In this document: in pieces, positions 9,523 to 17,836 of the stretch
Layout of the letters: each line of letters begins with the position of its first letter
How positions within the stretch are numbered: the first letter of the stretch is position 1
Source of the DNA: JAYZDF01 sp036337945
Lineage (GTDB): Bacteria; Myxococcota; Kuafuiibacteriia; Kuafuiibacteriales; Kuafuiibacteriaceae
Reading direction: 5' to 3'
NCBI GenBank assembly: GCA_036337945.1
Contig: JAYZDF010000030.1
Coordinates: 1 to 64,000, forward strand
Length of the DNA stretch: 64,000 nt
Position numbers and translations under genes: made by a program
The notes under the pieces: generated by a model
Told to the model about the DNA's origin: nothing
What the model saw: only the letters and a program-made list of their open reading frames with translations
Database searches by the model: none

Positions 9523-10476
9523 CTATTTCGCCTGAGATGCACCACCAGGTGCGGGAAGGATCTCGATCAGTTCAACATCGAACACAAGAGTCCCGGCTGG
9601 TGCGCCTGGGCGTTTCGGTTTATCACCATAGGCCATTTTGCCAGGAATCCAGAAACGAGTCTTTTCACCGACACTCATAAGTTGAACACCTTCGGTCCAT
9701 CCGGGAATAACGCGATTGAGAGGGAAGGTCGATGGCTGTCCGCGCTGGACAGAGCTATCGAACATTTTTCCGTCGGTCGTCCAGCCCGTGTAGTGAACAC
9801 GAACAACACTTGTAGCTCCAGGTTTGGTTTTGCCATCACCCTTTTTCAAAACCTTGTAGGCGAGTCCTGACGCCGTTTTTTGGGCTCCTTTAGGCGCTGC
9901 AGCAACGTCCGCAGGTGCAGGAATTGGCTTGGGCGGTGGTGGTGCCTTCTTAATGCTCAACAATTCAACATCGAATACGAGAGTTCCAGCGGGGGCTCCG
10001 GGACGTCTTGGTTTGTCGCCATAGGCCATTTTTCCAGGAATCCACAGTCGACGTTTTTCGCCAACGACCATCAGCCCGACACCTTCAGTCCAGCCGGGAA
10101 TCACCCGATTTAGGGGAAAGGTCGCGGGTCGACCTCGTTTGACCGAGCTATCAAACATTTTTCCGTCCGTTGTCCAACCTGTGTAGTGGACTTCGACGAT
10201 ATCCGTTGGACCTGGCTTTTCCTGTCCTGTGCCTGCTTTTAGCACTTTCGAAGCGAGTCCACTGGGACGTGTTTCTGCATCGGATGGCGCCGCTGCGACG
10301 TCAGCGGGCGCTGGGATATCGTTAGCACTTGGCGCGGGGGTTGGGGCTGAGGCGGCTTGCTTAGCTGGTGCCGCTTTCTTTGTGGCCGCTTCAGGTTTTT
10401 TTTCGACTTTTTCTTCATTCGCTTTTGGGCAGCCCATCAGGCCAACCGCAATCATACAAGAGAGGATTTTCTTCAT
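9523..10476 (-). CDS. Lipoprotein with two FKBP-type peptidyl-prolyl isomerase domains
   Basis: About 317 aa. The ATG at 10476 gives MKKILSCMIAVGLMGC, a clear lipoprotein signal, and has an AGGG element 8 nt upstream. A GTG at 10485 would add three residues. After an Ala/Pro/Lys-rich linker come two FKBP domains (about 75-160 and 200-300). Each has VHYTGWTTDGKMFDSS, FPLNRVIPGWTEG, the WIPGKMAYGDK loop and GTLVFDVEL. The two copies are very alike, so this is a recent internal duplication. The enzyme speeds cis-trans prolyl isomerisation in the periplasm, probably to fold exported proteins; the Pro/Ala linkers separate the domains from the membrane. Confidence 0.92.
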   Translation of the reverse strand: MKKILSCMIAVGLMGCPKANEEKVEKKPEAATKKAAPAKQAASAPTPAPSANDIPAPADVAAAPSDAETRPSGLASKVLKAGTGQEKPGPTDIVEVHYTGWTTDGKMFDSSVKRGRPATFPLNRVIPGWTEGVGLMVVGEKRRLWIPGKMAYGDKPRRPGAPAGTLVFDVELLSIKKAPPPPKPIPAPADVAAAPKGAQKTASGLAYKVLKKGDGKTKPGATSVVRVHYTGWTTDGKMFDSSVQRGQPSTFPLNRVIPGWTEGVQLMSVGEKTRFWIPGKMAYGDKPKRPGAPAGTLVFDVELIEILPAPGGASQAK

Positions 10477-10590
10477 GCCGCGCACCCTAGCGCTAGCGGG
10501 TCCGTATTACCAGATCCAAATCAACCGATTTCGTCTTCAGAAGAAGCTGGATCCTCGACCTTGCGTCGTGTTAGGGGCCTTGGAACCTCT

Positions 10591-11463
10591 ATGAGCATAG
10601 CAAAACGACAAATGCCGCAGCTCGGTTACCCGACGAAAGATGTCGCAAGGATTCTGAAAATCTCGGAATCCAAGGTTCGGGCTTTTGTTAAGGACGGTTT
10701 CGTCGAGCCAGTGCGGGGCGAACGTCGAGAGTTTTATTTCTCGTTTCAGGACATCGTGGTTTTGAGAGCTGCGAGTGAGCTTGGCAAAGCCGTTTCTGCG
10801 AAGAGAATTCACCGGGCTCTTAGGCAGTTGAGGTCGCGTCTACCATCCGGTCGCGCGTTGGCTGGTGTCCAAATTGTGGCTCAGGGAAATGAGATATGCG
10901 TGCAAGAGGGGCATCAGTTGTGGGAGGCAGAGTCAGGTCAAGCGATCATGGATTTTCGCGTATCCGATGTTGCGGAACTTGTCGCCCCGCTTGCACAGGC
11001 GTCCGTAAACGATGCAGATCATGGGCAAGAGGATTGGCCAGTAGAGCATTGGCTCACTCTTGGTGAAGAACTAGAAGCCTATGCTCCAGATGAAGCACAG
11101 GAGGCTTACCTGCGCGCACTTGAGATAGATTCTTCTCTGACTCAGGTATATTTTTTATTGGCCAAGCTTATGCAAGATTTGGGTGACCTCCCGGCCGCGG
11201 CGGAATATTACAGGTTAGGCCTCTCTCAGGGACCTGAAGATGGCGAAGCCTGGTTCAATATGGCAGCAATTCTTGAAGAGCTTGGTCATGCCTCGAATGC
11301 GATTAGCGCCTACCTATCGGCGATAAACGCGGAAAATTCATGCAGAGAAGCTCACTATTATGTGGCGAGACTTTACGACCTGGCCGGTCAAAGCGACGAG
11401 GCCATAAAGCATTTGGATGCATACAAGGAAGTGCTTTCGACTCGTCCTGTGAAGAATCACTAG
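10591..11463 (+). CDS. MerR-type HTH and TPR-repeat regulator
   Basis: 290 aa from the ATG at 10591. The frame stays open further upstream, but that part overlaps the divergent FKBP gene. Residues ~8-75 match a MerR-like helix-turn-helix (YPTKDVARILKISESKVRAF, then FVEP and a short wing with FSFQDIVVLRAA). From residue ~155 on there are TPR units (EAYLRALEIDSSLTQVYFLLA; AAEYYRLGLSQGPEDGEAWF; AISAYLSAINAENSCREAHY). It is likely a cytoplasmic DNA-binding protein with a protein-protein interaction tail. This MerR-TPR layout recurs in myxobacteria-like genomes; its target is unknown. It shares a 114-nt divergent upstream region with the FKBP gene. Confidence 0.82.
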   Translation: MSIAKRQMPQLGYPTKDVARILKISESKVRAFVKDGFVEPVRGERREFYFSFQDIVVLRAASELGKAVSAKRIHRALRQLRSRLPSGRALAGVQIVAQGNEICVQEGHQLWEAESGQAIMDFRVSDVAELVAPLAQASVNDADHGQEDWPVEHWLTLGEELEAYAPDEAQEAYLRALEIDSSLTQVYFLLAKLMQDLGDLPAAAEYYRLGLSQGPEDGEAWFNMAAILEELGHASNAISAYLSAINAENSCREAHYYVARLYDLAGQSDEAIKHLDAYKEVLSTRPVKNH

Positions 11464-11714
11464 CCACATGCCTTGATTCCTCTAACAGTCGATTTTACGA
11501 AAATGGTTGAACGAACTATGCTTACTAGTAATCCCTAGTGTAGCCCTAGATTCGAACGCGAGCGAGTCGTCACTAGTGAACAAAATAGAACGTTTTCAAA
11601 CTACTAGAACGGTGTATACTTCGGGCAGAGCAAAGTTATGCATTACAGCGCTAAAAACCGAATCTTGGTTGTTGACCGAGCTTTCGACCTCTAGATCGTG
11701 TATGGGTTTTTTAG
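11464..11714. other. Intergenic region, possible promoter
   Basis: 251 nt with no convincing gene; an open frame at 11507-11725 has no recognisable protein features and overlaps the next gene. A TATACT hexamer at 11616-11621 could be a -10 box, but the hexamer 17 nt upstream (TTTCAA) is a poor -35. CTAGTGAAC and CTACTAGAAC near 11570-11610 resemble each other weakly. Nothing stronger is seen. Confidence 0.3.
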
Positions 11715-12602
11715 ATGAGTCTTGAGAAAGCATTGCCGCCGATCAAATTCGATCCGGAGAAGTTCAAGAACAAGAGTGCTAACTTCCCGCCGCTTCCTGA
11801 GCTGATTCATCGACTACTTCGAGAAGTAAACGACCCCCGTGGCTCGATAGGTGAAATGGCGAATATGATTTCAACTGACGCGGCCATGTCATCTCACATT
11901 CTCAAAGTCGTTAATTCTGCGTATTATTCGTTACCGAGACGAGTGGGTGATCTCAAGTTTGCGATTGCTTATCTCGGTCTGCGCGAAATCTCGAGTATCG
12001 TGCTCGCGATGAGCGTGATCAAGGCCCTCGCGCCTGGTAGAGAGGGAGAGCTCCAGGATTTCTGGCGTCATTCCTATTTGACAGCCTTGGCATCGAGCCG
12101 AATTTCAAAAGAGCTCGGCCCAATCGCTGAATCAGACCATCTTTATTCCTCAGCGCTTCTAATGAATATTGGTCGTCTTTTCTATCTTCGGTTTTATCCT
12201 AAACATTACAGCGCACTGCTCTCTCATTGCGAGACGCATCAAAATCTCATGTGCAACGCCGAAAAACACTTTGATGTACCGTCTAACGGGCTTTTTGGCG
12301 CGTTCATTTGCGAGCATTGGCGACTCCCTCAAGCGATCGCGCGCTCTTGTCAGCTGAACGACATCCGTACTTTGACGAAGTGCGCGCCCAAGGGTGAAGC
12401 AGACCCGTTTGAGCTACTAATGACAACATCAAATCATTTCGCGACCTTGTGCCTATACGATTTGGCCCCAGAACTGCAAATGGACATCGTTTCGAACATA
12501 AGACGCGTTTTAGATTACGACGAGGACCAATTTACCCTGATGATGGGAGATGTCCACCATTTGAAGTTCCAAACGGAAGAATTACTCAAATCTCTTGCTT
12601 AG
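11715..12602 (+). CDS. HDOD-domain signalling protein
   Basis: 295 aa. Almost the whole protein is an HDOD domain (about residues 20-215): FPPLPELIHRLLREVNDP, IGEMANMISTDAAMSSHILK, VVNSAYYSLPR and the GLREISSIVLA helix. HDOD is a non-catalytic relative of HD-GYP domains, and this protein lacks the catalytic HD pair. Family members act in signal transduction, in c-di-GMP-linked, chemotaxis or motility pathways. There is no receiver or output domain and no membrane segment. It sits 27 nt before the YjbQ family gene on the same strand and may share a transcript with it. No clear Shine-Dalgarno is present. Confidence 0.88.
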   Translation: MSLEKALPPIKFDPEKFKNKSANFPPLPELIHRLLREVNDPRGSIGEMANMISTDAAMSSHILKVVNSAYYSLPRRVGDLKFAIAYLGLREISSIVLAMSVIKALAPGREGELQDFWRHSYLTALASSRISKELGPIAESDHLYSSALLMNIGRLFYLRFYPKHYSALLSHCETHQNLMCNAEKHFDVPSNGLFGAFICEHWRLPQAIARSCQLNDIRTLTKCAPKGEADPFELLMTTSNHFATLCLYDLAPELQMDIVSNIRRVLDYDEDQFTLMMGDVHHLKFQTEELLKSLA

Positions 12603-12629
12603 TTTCGTAGTTACTTTCAAATCGATGGT

Positions 12630-13046
12630 ATGCGGCAAGGGCAAATACAGATAACGGTGCCTACCAGTGGAACTGGATTTTACCTGATCGACGACCAAGT
12701 GGGTTCCGCTGTGGCTCACAGTGAGATTGTAACTGGGATGTGTACCGTCTTCATTCTTCACACTTCTGCGAGTCTCGTTATCCAAGAGAATGCCGATCCT
12801 GCTGTTTTGCGTGACTTGGAAAGCTGGATGTCCGAAATGGTACCAGAGACTCGCGATTGGGAGCACTGCGAGGAAGGTCCAGACGATATGCCAGCGCACG
12901 TCCGTTCCTTATTGACTGCTACCTCACTCAGTATCCCCGTCCGTGATGCAAAACTTTGCTTAGGAACCTGGCAAGGATTGTTTTTGTGGGAACACCGTGC
13001 GGCTCCAAACCAAAGAAAGCTCATTGTTCACGTGCAGGGTGAATAA
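12630..13046 (+). CDS. YjbQ/UPF0047 family protein
   Basis: 138 aa, the full length for this family. Conserved blocks are FILHTSASLVIQENADP, the DDMPAHVRSLL stretch, TSLSIPV and LGTWQGLFLWEHR near the end. YjbQ proteins have been annotated as secondary thiamine-phosphate synthases because overexpression rescues a thiE defect; their true cellular job is unsettled. The protein is soluble and probably cytoplasmic. It is convergent with the acyl carrier protein gene across 12 nt. No other thiamine gene is in the window. Confidence 0.9.
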   Translation: MRQGQIQITVPTSGTGFYLIDDQVGSAVAHSEIVTGMCTVFILHTSASLVIQENADPAVLRDLESWMSEMVPETRDWEHCEEGPDDMPAHVRSLLTATSLSIPVRDAKLCLGTWQGLFLWEHRAAPNQRKLIVHVQGE

Positions 13047-13058
13047 TAAACCGGTCGC

Positions 13059-13325
13059 CTAACCGAGAAGGTGTTCTGTTAGATGCGCCAAATCTCCCAG
13101 AGTCTCTAAGTTGCCTAATTCCTCCTCCGGAAATTCTATAGAAAGTTCGTCTTCTAGTTCAGCAAGTATTTCCATCGTAGTGACAGAGTCGAACCCAAAC
13201 GAAGCCAGATGCGATTCTTCACTTACGGGTCCGAGATCTTTCTTCTCTATTTTCAGAACCGCTGCTTTGAACAATTCGATGATATTAGCTTTTTCCGCAG
13301 ACACAGTCCTTGAACAACAGATCAA
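13059..13325 (-). CDS. Acyl carrier protein
   Basis: 88 aa. A four-helix carrier-protein sequence with the phosphopantetheine site FGFDSVTTMEI (Ser47) and an acidic recognition helix (LAELEDELSIEFPEEEL). It carries acyl groups as thioesters on a 4'-phosphopantetheine arm. No fatty-acid or polyketide synthase gene is nearby, so it is probably a specialised carrier and not the housekeeping AcpP. The start is uncertain: TTG at 13325 follows a stop directly, and GTG at 13304 also fits. The paralogous-lipoprotein pair lies upstream on the same strand (gap 45 nt). Confidence 0.88.
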   Translation of the reverse strand: MICCSRTVSAEKANIIELFKAAVLKIEKKDLGPVSEESHLASFGFDSVTTMEILAELEDELSIEFPEEELGNLETLGDLAHLTEHLLG

Positions 13326-13370
13326 TCAACTCGATGCAAGACTAAATGAGAAGAATGTAAAGAGAGATTT

Positions 13371-15092
13371 CTAGTAGAAGTTATCAATATCTTGAAGAGA
13401 TATAGTTGCAACAAGACCATCATCTCCAACAGCCACAAGTACGTCGTTTACTAGAGCGATGTCTCGAAAATTACGTCCGTCAGAAACAAAGGTTTCTTGA
13501 AAATCCGGAGACTTTAATAGCATCGAGCACCGGTCCTCTCGTCGCATTCGGACGATTCCATTACATTTTGGCAGCAAAAAGTACGCCTTTTCGTTTCCCT
13601 CGATTTTTAATATTTTGGTAAGATAACCGTTTGTCATACAGTTTTCTATTCGACGAGGGAACTGTGTAACGATGGGTACAAGCGTATCACGACTTAAACT
13701 TTGTTCAAGGATTAGCGCACGGTCTTTTACGGACGCTTCCGTTGAGAATTGGCCTTCGCCGACGGCAATAAAACGCGGAGGGTCTAGATGTTCATCGTAA
13801 TAACTGGCCCGAATTGCCAGTTGTTGTCCGGGGTCGACGTAATACTGCGTTTCATCCGAACTATCCGAAGGAATCGTTAGAGAATATGCAAAGCCTTCTT
13901 TGTTATCCGTGCCAATAAAATAATTCATAGCGTCCGTCGGTCTTGAATTAATGTGTGACACCTCAAGCAGCCAGTCGACTGCGTACTGACTGAAGTCACA
14001 AATTACGGCGTAATTAAAATCTTCGGCGTTGTAATCAAGGTAAGCAATTGTTCCATTTGACATTGCCAAACTTACTCGATTGGTGTGGTCGATTGTCACT
14101 TCGACAATTCTGGGATTGCCCGTTGCTTGTGCGCGCGGGCATCTATCAGTGACGATAGTCTTTATTTTTTCCGCATCGACATAGTAAGTCTCGGTTTCAG
14201 AGTTGAATCCATTGGGAGATATGGTCAAAGTCTGAAGACGAAACCTCGATGGGATAACTTGTCGCTTATCTTCCTCTGAAGCAAACTCTTCAGCGACGGC
14301 AGCGGCGAGAAAATGAGGCTCTTGGCTGTCAGGTAATTGCGTTGTGCTTACGGCAATAAATTTAGCATCAGGAAACGACAGACTGTTGCTGCTTGTGGTC
14401 ACTGAAAAATCTGCACAGGTACGAGTGCCGGAGATGTCGTACAAATGCATTATTCGCTTTGTCGCTGCCACAAAACGAGAAGAGTCGAGCCCTTGAACAT
14501 AAATATAATCTGGAAGTCCGCAGTCGTTTTCTTTATTTGAGGGCAAAATGTGTGAAAGCCTCTCTTGAGATTCATTGCGACAGCGGTCCGCATTTTGCGG
14601 GACTGCGAGAGCAAATTTTTGACCGATGGTCGCTAAGAGAGCGTCCGAAGCCTCTTCTATCTTGGAGGAGGCTTGAATAGGTTGAAATACGCGAACAAGG
14701 TCGACGATTTCGGCGTAAATCACATCTTGTGGAGCTAGAGGGATATCACTTTTGTCAATCAATTGAAGTTCTTGTACCGAAGACCCGTCAAAAGATGGGA
14801 AGCGTTTGTTCAGAACATTTTTCTGTATTCCGATGATGATTATGTCGACGTTTCGTTGCGGGAGATTAAAGCGAATCAAAGGTTGTTTGCTTTCTGAGCG
14901 AACCCTTGCAACATCATTGACCACATCGAGCTTTGAGAGGCCTTCCGTCGCTGTAATCACGAAAAAGTAGTCAGAGTCGATATCTTGTACGGATAAAAAT
15001 AACGTTGGATTCAATCGGCATGAGTTTGTCGAAACTATCGCAAGCCCAAAAAATATCGCCAAAGCTGCAAGCTTTGATTGTACGCTATCCAT
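13371..15092 (-). CDS. Exported protein of unknown family, paralog A of a tandem pair
   Basis: 573 aa. The N-terminus is a signal peptide (LAALAIFFGLAIVSTNSC), possibly a lipoprotein signal with a weak lipobox. No known family recognised. It aligns by eye along its whole length with the upstream neighbour. Shared landmarks: an N-terminal strand pair (LFLSVQDIDSDYFFVI), a central DRCRN block with further Cys (about residue 170), the segment SSRFVAATKRIMHLYD, and a C-terminal RIENC...NGYLTKI...CNGIVRMRREDRC block. Strand-rich segments such as DHTNRVSLAMSNGTIAYLDY suggest a beta-propeller fold. The conserved Cys probably form disulfides. The gene follows paralog B by 12 nt, so they form one operon. 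Function unknown. Confidence 0.78.
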   Translation of the reverse strand: MDSVQSKLAALAIFFGLAIVSTNSCRLNPTLFLSVQDIDSDYFFVITATEGLSKLDVVNDVARVRSESKQPLIRFNLPQRNVDIIIIGIQKNVLNKRFPSFDGSSVQELQLIDKSDIPLAPQDVIYAEIVDLVRVFQPIQASSKIEEASDALLATIGQKFALAVPQNADRCRNESQERLSHILPSNKENDCGLPDYIYVQGLDSSRFVAATKRIMHLYDISGTRTCADFSVTTSSNSLSFPDAKFIAVSTTQLPDSQEPHFLAAAVAEEFASEEDKRQVIPSRFRLQTLTISPNGFNSETETYYVDAEKIKTIVTDRCPRAQATGNPRIVEVTIDHTNRVSLAMSNGTIAYLDYNAEDFNYAVICDFSQYAVDWLLEVSHINSRPTDAMNYFIGTDNKEGFAYSLTIPSDSSDETQYYVDPGQQLAIRASYYDEHLDPPRFIAVGEGQFSTEASVKDRALILEQSLSRDTLVPIVTQFPRRIENCMTNGYLTKILKIEGNEKAYFLLPKCNGIVRMRREDRCSMLLKSPDFQETFVSDGRNFRDIALVNDVLVAVGDDGLVATISLQDIDNFY

Positions 15093-15104
15093 GCTGATTT
15101 TCGG

Positions 15105-16799
15105 TTAGTTACCTCGCTTCGACTCTAATTCCGCGTCGAAATTCTGGAGGTCTACTCGGTGAATTCTCCCATCTCGATTTGTAGTATATAGCTCTTCTTC
15201 AAGAATTGTCAGTCCTCGTAGGTCATCTTGGCTAAACTCAAACGAATCGCCTTCTTCGAGATGAAAGAATGACTGGCAGAGGTCTTTTTTTCTTATCCGA
15301 ATCAGCATGTTACAGGACGCGAGGGCATAAATAGAGTCTCTTGTGCTTCTTATTCTTCGAATACGTTTTAGCCGCCCATTGACGAAGCAAGACCCTATCC
15401 GTAGGGGATATCGGATTCGAATTTCTTCAAGCAACTTTTTTTCGAATCTATGCGTGAATATCCATCCTTGCCCGTTGTCATTGGCGGCAAAATAAATGTT
15501 TCCGTCTCTGCCTACTGCCGTATCCCAAGGGCGAATATCCGAACCGAGTCGATCAAGTGCGAACGAGTTCCACGAATCTTTACCCAGAGTTCCGTAGTGT
15601 ATAAAATTTGTCCTGGTCATGAGATGAGGAACTGCATCGTTCCTCGTAAGCTGAAAATGCTTTTTCCCTCTGTCGTCGACGTTGTTACTTAGTTCCGTTG
15701 TTTCGGTCAGATGATAACTTTCGTTTCTGCTGGGTTTTTCTGCAATGAGTCCAGATTCATAAAGTATAAATACATGATCTTGTTCGTCGATTGTGACTTG
15801 TTCTGCTTCGCCCGTAAAATTTTGGAATCCTGCGTTTGTTCTCGAAAACCTTTGCTTAGATACTATTGGCGAAAATCCATCGGGGTATAGACGTCGTTCG
15901 ATGATTTCCGAGGTTACCGTAAGTTCTCCTTCATTGATTTCAGATACGGATACGAATAATCGACTACCATCATTTGCCTGCTTAGTTCCAACTGCGGCGT
16001 GGGTCTTGCTGCTGTGAAGACGAATAATTTTTTGAACAGAGCTTGTACTCGTAGTGCTTGCGCTTTCACAAGACGGCTGTTCGTCTTTATCGAAGATCTG
16101 TGCATGTTTTGATGAGATTGCTACAAACCGTTGGCTGTCGAAAGAGAGAATGTCTAAATAGTCTTTTCGGCAATTATCTGGAGGGTCGAAGAACACTTCG
16201 AGTCTTTCGCGCCTATCATTGCGGCATCGGTCGAGGTCGATAGGTAAATGTATTTCATAACGAGAGAGAATGCTCTCACGAGCTAAAATATCACTGTCCG
16301 TAAGTTTGCCTCCCGTCTTGTCTATTTGTTGTAAAGAGGCATTGGCGGGAAGTGTTTTGACGGAAATATCTCGTTCGGGAAGTTCATCAAAAGAGGATGG
16401 ATTAAGCTGGCTAAGGGAAAGCTTATTAAAATCGGTGAGCGGTTCAAGCGCTGTTATTTGATCCTTCTTTAGCCCTAGCAATAGAACCTTATCGTGAGGT
16501 GTTTCGGTTTCGAGCTTAAGAAGAGGTGTATTTCCAAGCTCAGCTACGACTCTAGGAGTATCACTAAGTAATTTGACGTTAGAGTTGTCAGCTTCTGAGA
16601 CGAATACGAAGACGATATCTGAGTTGATCTGAGCTACATCGATAAATACGGTTTCCTTCAACGGAGTGCACGACATCAATAGAGCAGGTAAGAATAATCG
16701 CCAAGCGTAGCTCGATTGGACTTCTCTTCTTGCTCGGCCAACGAAAGAGCGACGTATCGAGTGAAAGAACCAAAGACGAGCGATGTCTGTTGGAAACAT
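15105..16799 (-). CDS. Exported lipoprotein of unknown family, paralog B of a tandem pair
   Basis: 564 aa from the ATG at 16799. An ATG at 16916 would put about 80 residues before the lipobox, so I prefer 16799; even then the n-region is long (about 25 residues, Arg-rich) before LFLPALLMSC. Blocks shared with paralog A: VFIDVAQINSDIVFVFV, DLDRCRNDRRERLE, FDSQRFVAISSKHAQIFD, and YPLRIGSCFVNGRLKRI followed by RIRKKDLC. Repeated strand-turn motifs (DEQDHVFILYESG; GRDGNIYFAAND) suggest a beta-propeller. It is divergent from the PEGA protein gene, whose start is 137 nt away. The function is unknown; the pair looks like a recent local duplication that has diverged strongly. Confidence 0.78.
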   Translation of the reverse strand: MFPTDIARLWFFHSIRRSFVGRARREVQSSYAWRLFLPALLMSCTPLKETVFIDVAQINSDIVFVFVSEADNSNVKLLSDTPRVVAELGNTPLLKLETETPHDKVLLLGLKKDQITALEPLTDFNKLSLSQLNPSSFDELPERDISVKTLPANASLQQIDKTGGKLTDSDILARESILSRYEIHLPIDLDRCRNDRRERLEVFFDPPDNCRKDYLDILSFDSQRFVAISSKHAQIFDKDEQPSCESASTTSTSSVQKIIRLHSSKTHAAVGTKQANDGSRLFVSVSEINEGELTVTSEIIERRLYPDGFSPIVSKQRFSRTNAGFQNFTGEAEQVTIDEQDHVFILYESGLIAEKPSRNESYHLTETTELSNNVDDRGKKHFQLTRNDAVPHLMTRTNFIHYGTLGKDSWNSFALDRLGSDIRPWDTAVGRDGNIYFAANDNGQGWIFTHRFEKKLLEEIRIRYPLRIGSCFVNGRLKRIRRIRSTRDSIYALASCNMLIRIRKKDLCQSFFHLEEGDSFEFSQDDLRGLTILEEELYTTNRDGRIHRVDLQNFDAELESKRGN

Positions 16800-16936
16800 A
16801 CCGTCTCTATCATAACACTGCTTCACTTCTTCGTTTTGTCTTTTTGGTATCAGGGTTTGTAGGATATTTAGAAAAGTTGAAAGACGAGCTGTAAATGGAG
16901 TCGACGATGGAGCCATAAACGGATACTCTTTCCCTG

Positions 16937-17782
16937 GTGAGGTTTTTTAGAACACTTTGTCTCGCGCTTTTATTGATGCCCGTATTAGGATCGAGCGCTC
17001 AAAGCTCTGACAGGAACCTTGCCATCCTCGTTTTGCCTGCACCTCAGCTTGGCATCGCGAGTTCCGAAATTTATGTCGCATGTCGTCGAGCAATTGAAGA
17101 GAATTCGGCTTTTCGTGTCACAAGCCTAGACGTCTTTTCCCAATCTCTCAAACAAGAAGTCGTTCGGGATTGCGCTGGAAACTCACAGTGTTTCGCTCGG
17201 AAAATGCGTGAGTCACGCACAGACGCCGAATGGTTACTCACAGTTGCTCTTGATAGACTTGGAGACGAGTTTGCCGTTGGGCTCAGACTTATCGAAATAA
17301 AGTCTGCTCTTAAGAAGCAAGAGGAAGAAGTTGTTGTTTCGGAAATGGTCCCGCAAGGCACCGAGCCCCTCATTGGTCTCACGCAATTGCTGCCTAAGGC
17401 ATTCGCGGACCACAGTTGGGGACGCTTGGGAAATATTATTGTTGCCGCCGAGCCGAGTAATTCCGAAGTTCTCATTGACGATGAGATCTGTGTTTCTCCC
17501 TGCAAGGTGAGAAATTTACCCGCCGGGCTGCATCGCGTAGTGGTGAGCATGCCAGGGTATACAACGCAGAGTCAGGACGTCGAGCTCGCACCTGGTCAGA
17601 CGCAGCGCATCAAAATTGAACTTGAAGCGAAATCTGACAAAACTCCGTTGGGTCAAATCCTATTATGGACGGGTGTAGGCGTCAGCATAATCGGCGCAGG
17701 TTTGACTACATGGCTGCTGACTAGGGAATCAGACACCGTTGAGGTTTGCATTGCGGCCAACGAAAGCCAGTGCGGATTTTAG
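16937..17782 (+). CDS. PEGA-domain exported membrane protein
   Basis: 281 aa from a GTG. A signal peptide (LCLALLLMPVLGSSAQS) is followed by an N-terminal domain with a conserved Cys pair (VRDCAGNSQCFARKM). A PEGA domain spans about 175-235 (GNIIVAAEPSNSEVLIDD, then SPCKVRNLPAGLHRVVVSMPGY). A transmembrane segment lies near the C-terminus (ILLWTGVGVSIIGAGLTTWLL), with a short Cys-containing tail. PEGA modules are beta-rich and found on surface or periplasmic proteins of related lineages, often beside Ser/Thr kinases. The layout resembles the gene at 21975-23081. It is transcribed away from the paralogous lipoprotein pair. Function unknown. Confidence 0.82.
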   Translation: MRFFRTLCLALLLMPVLGSSAQSSDRNLAILVLPAPQLGIASSEIYVACRRAIEENSAFRVTSLDVFSQSLKQEVVRDCAGNSQCFARKMRESRTDAEWLLTVALDRLGDEFAVGLRLIEIKSALKKQEEEVVVSEMVPQGTEPLIGLTQLLPKAFADHSWGRLGNIIVAAEPSNSEVLIDDEICVSPCKVRNLPAGLHRVVVSMPGYTTQSQDVELAPGQTQRIKIELEAKSDKTPLGQILLWTGVGVSIIGAGLTTWLLTRESDTVEVCIAANESQCGF

Positions 17783-17836
17783 CTTTTCGAAATAAGACCC
17801 TGCACGCAATCCCGAAGCTGTGTTACTCGCCTGCTC

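Noticed and set aside
10357..10590. Upstream extension of the MerR-TPR gene
   Set aside because: Overlaps the divergent FKBP gene and encodes Phe/Arg-rich nonsense; the ATG at 10591 precedes the HTH.
11507..11725. 72-codon frame before the HDOD gene
   Set aside because: No homology-like features and overlaps the HDOD start; treated as non-coding.
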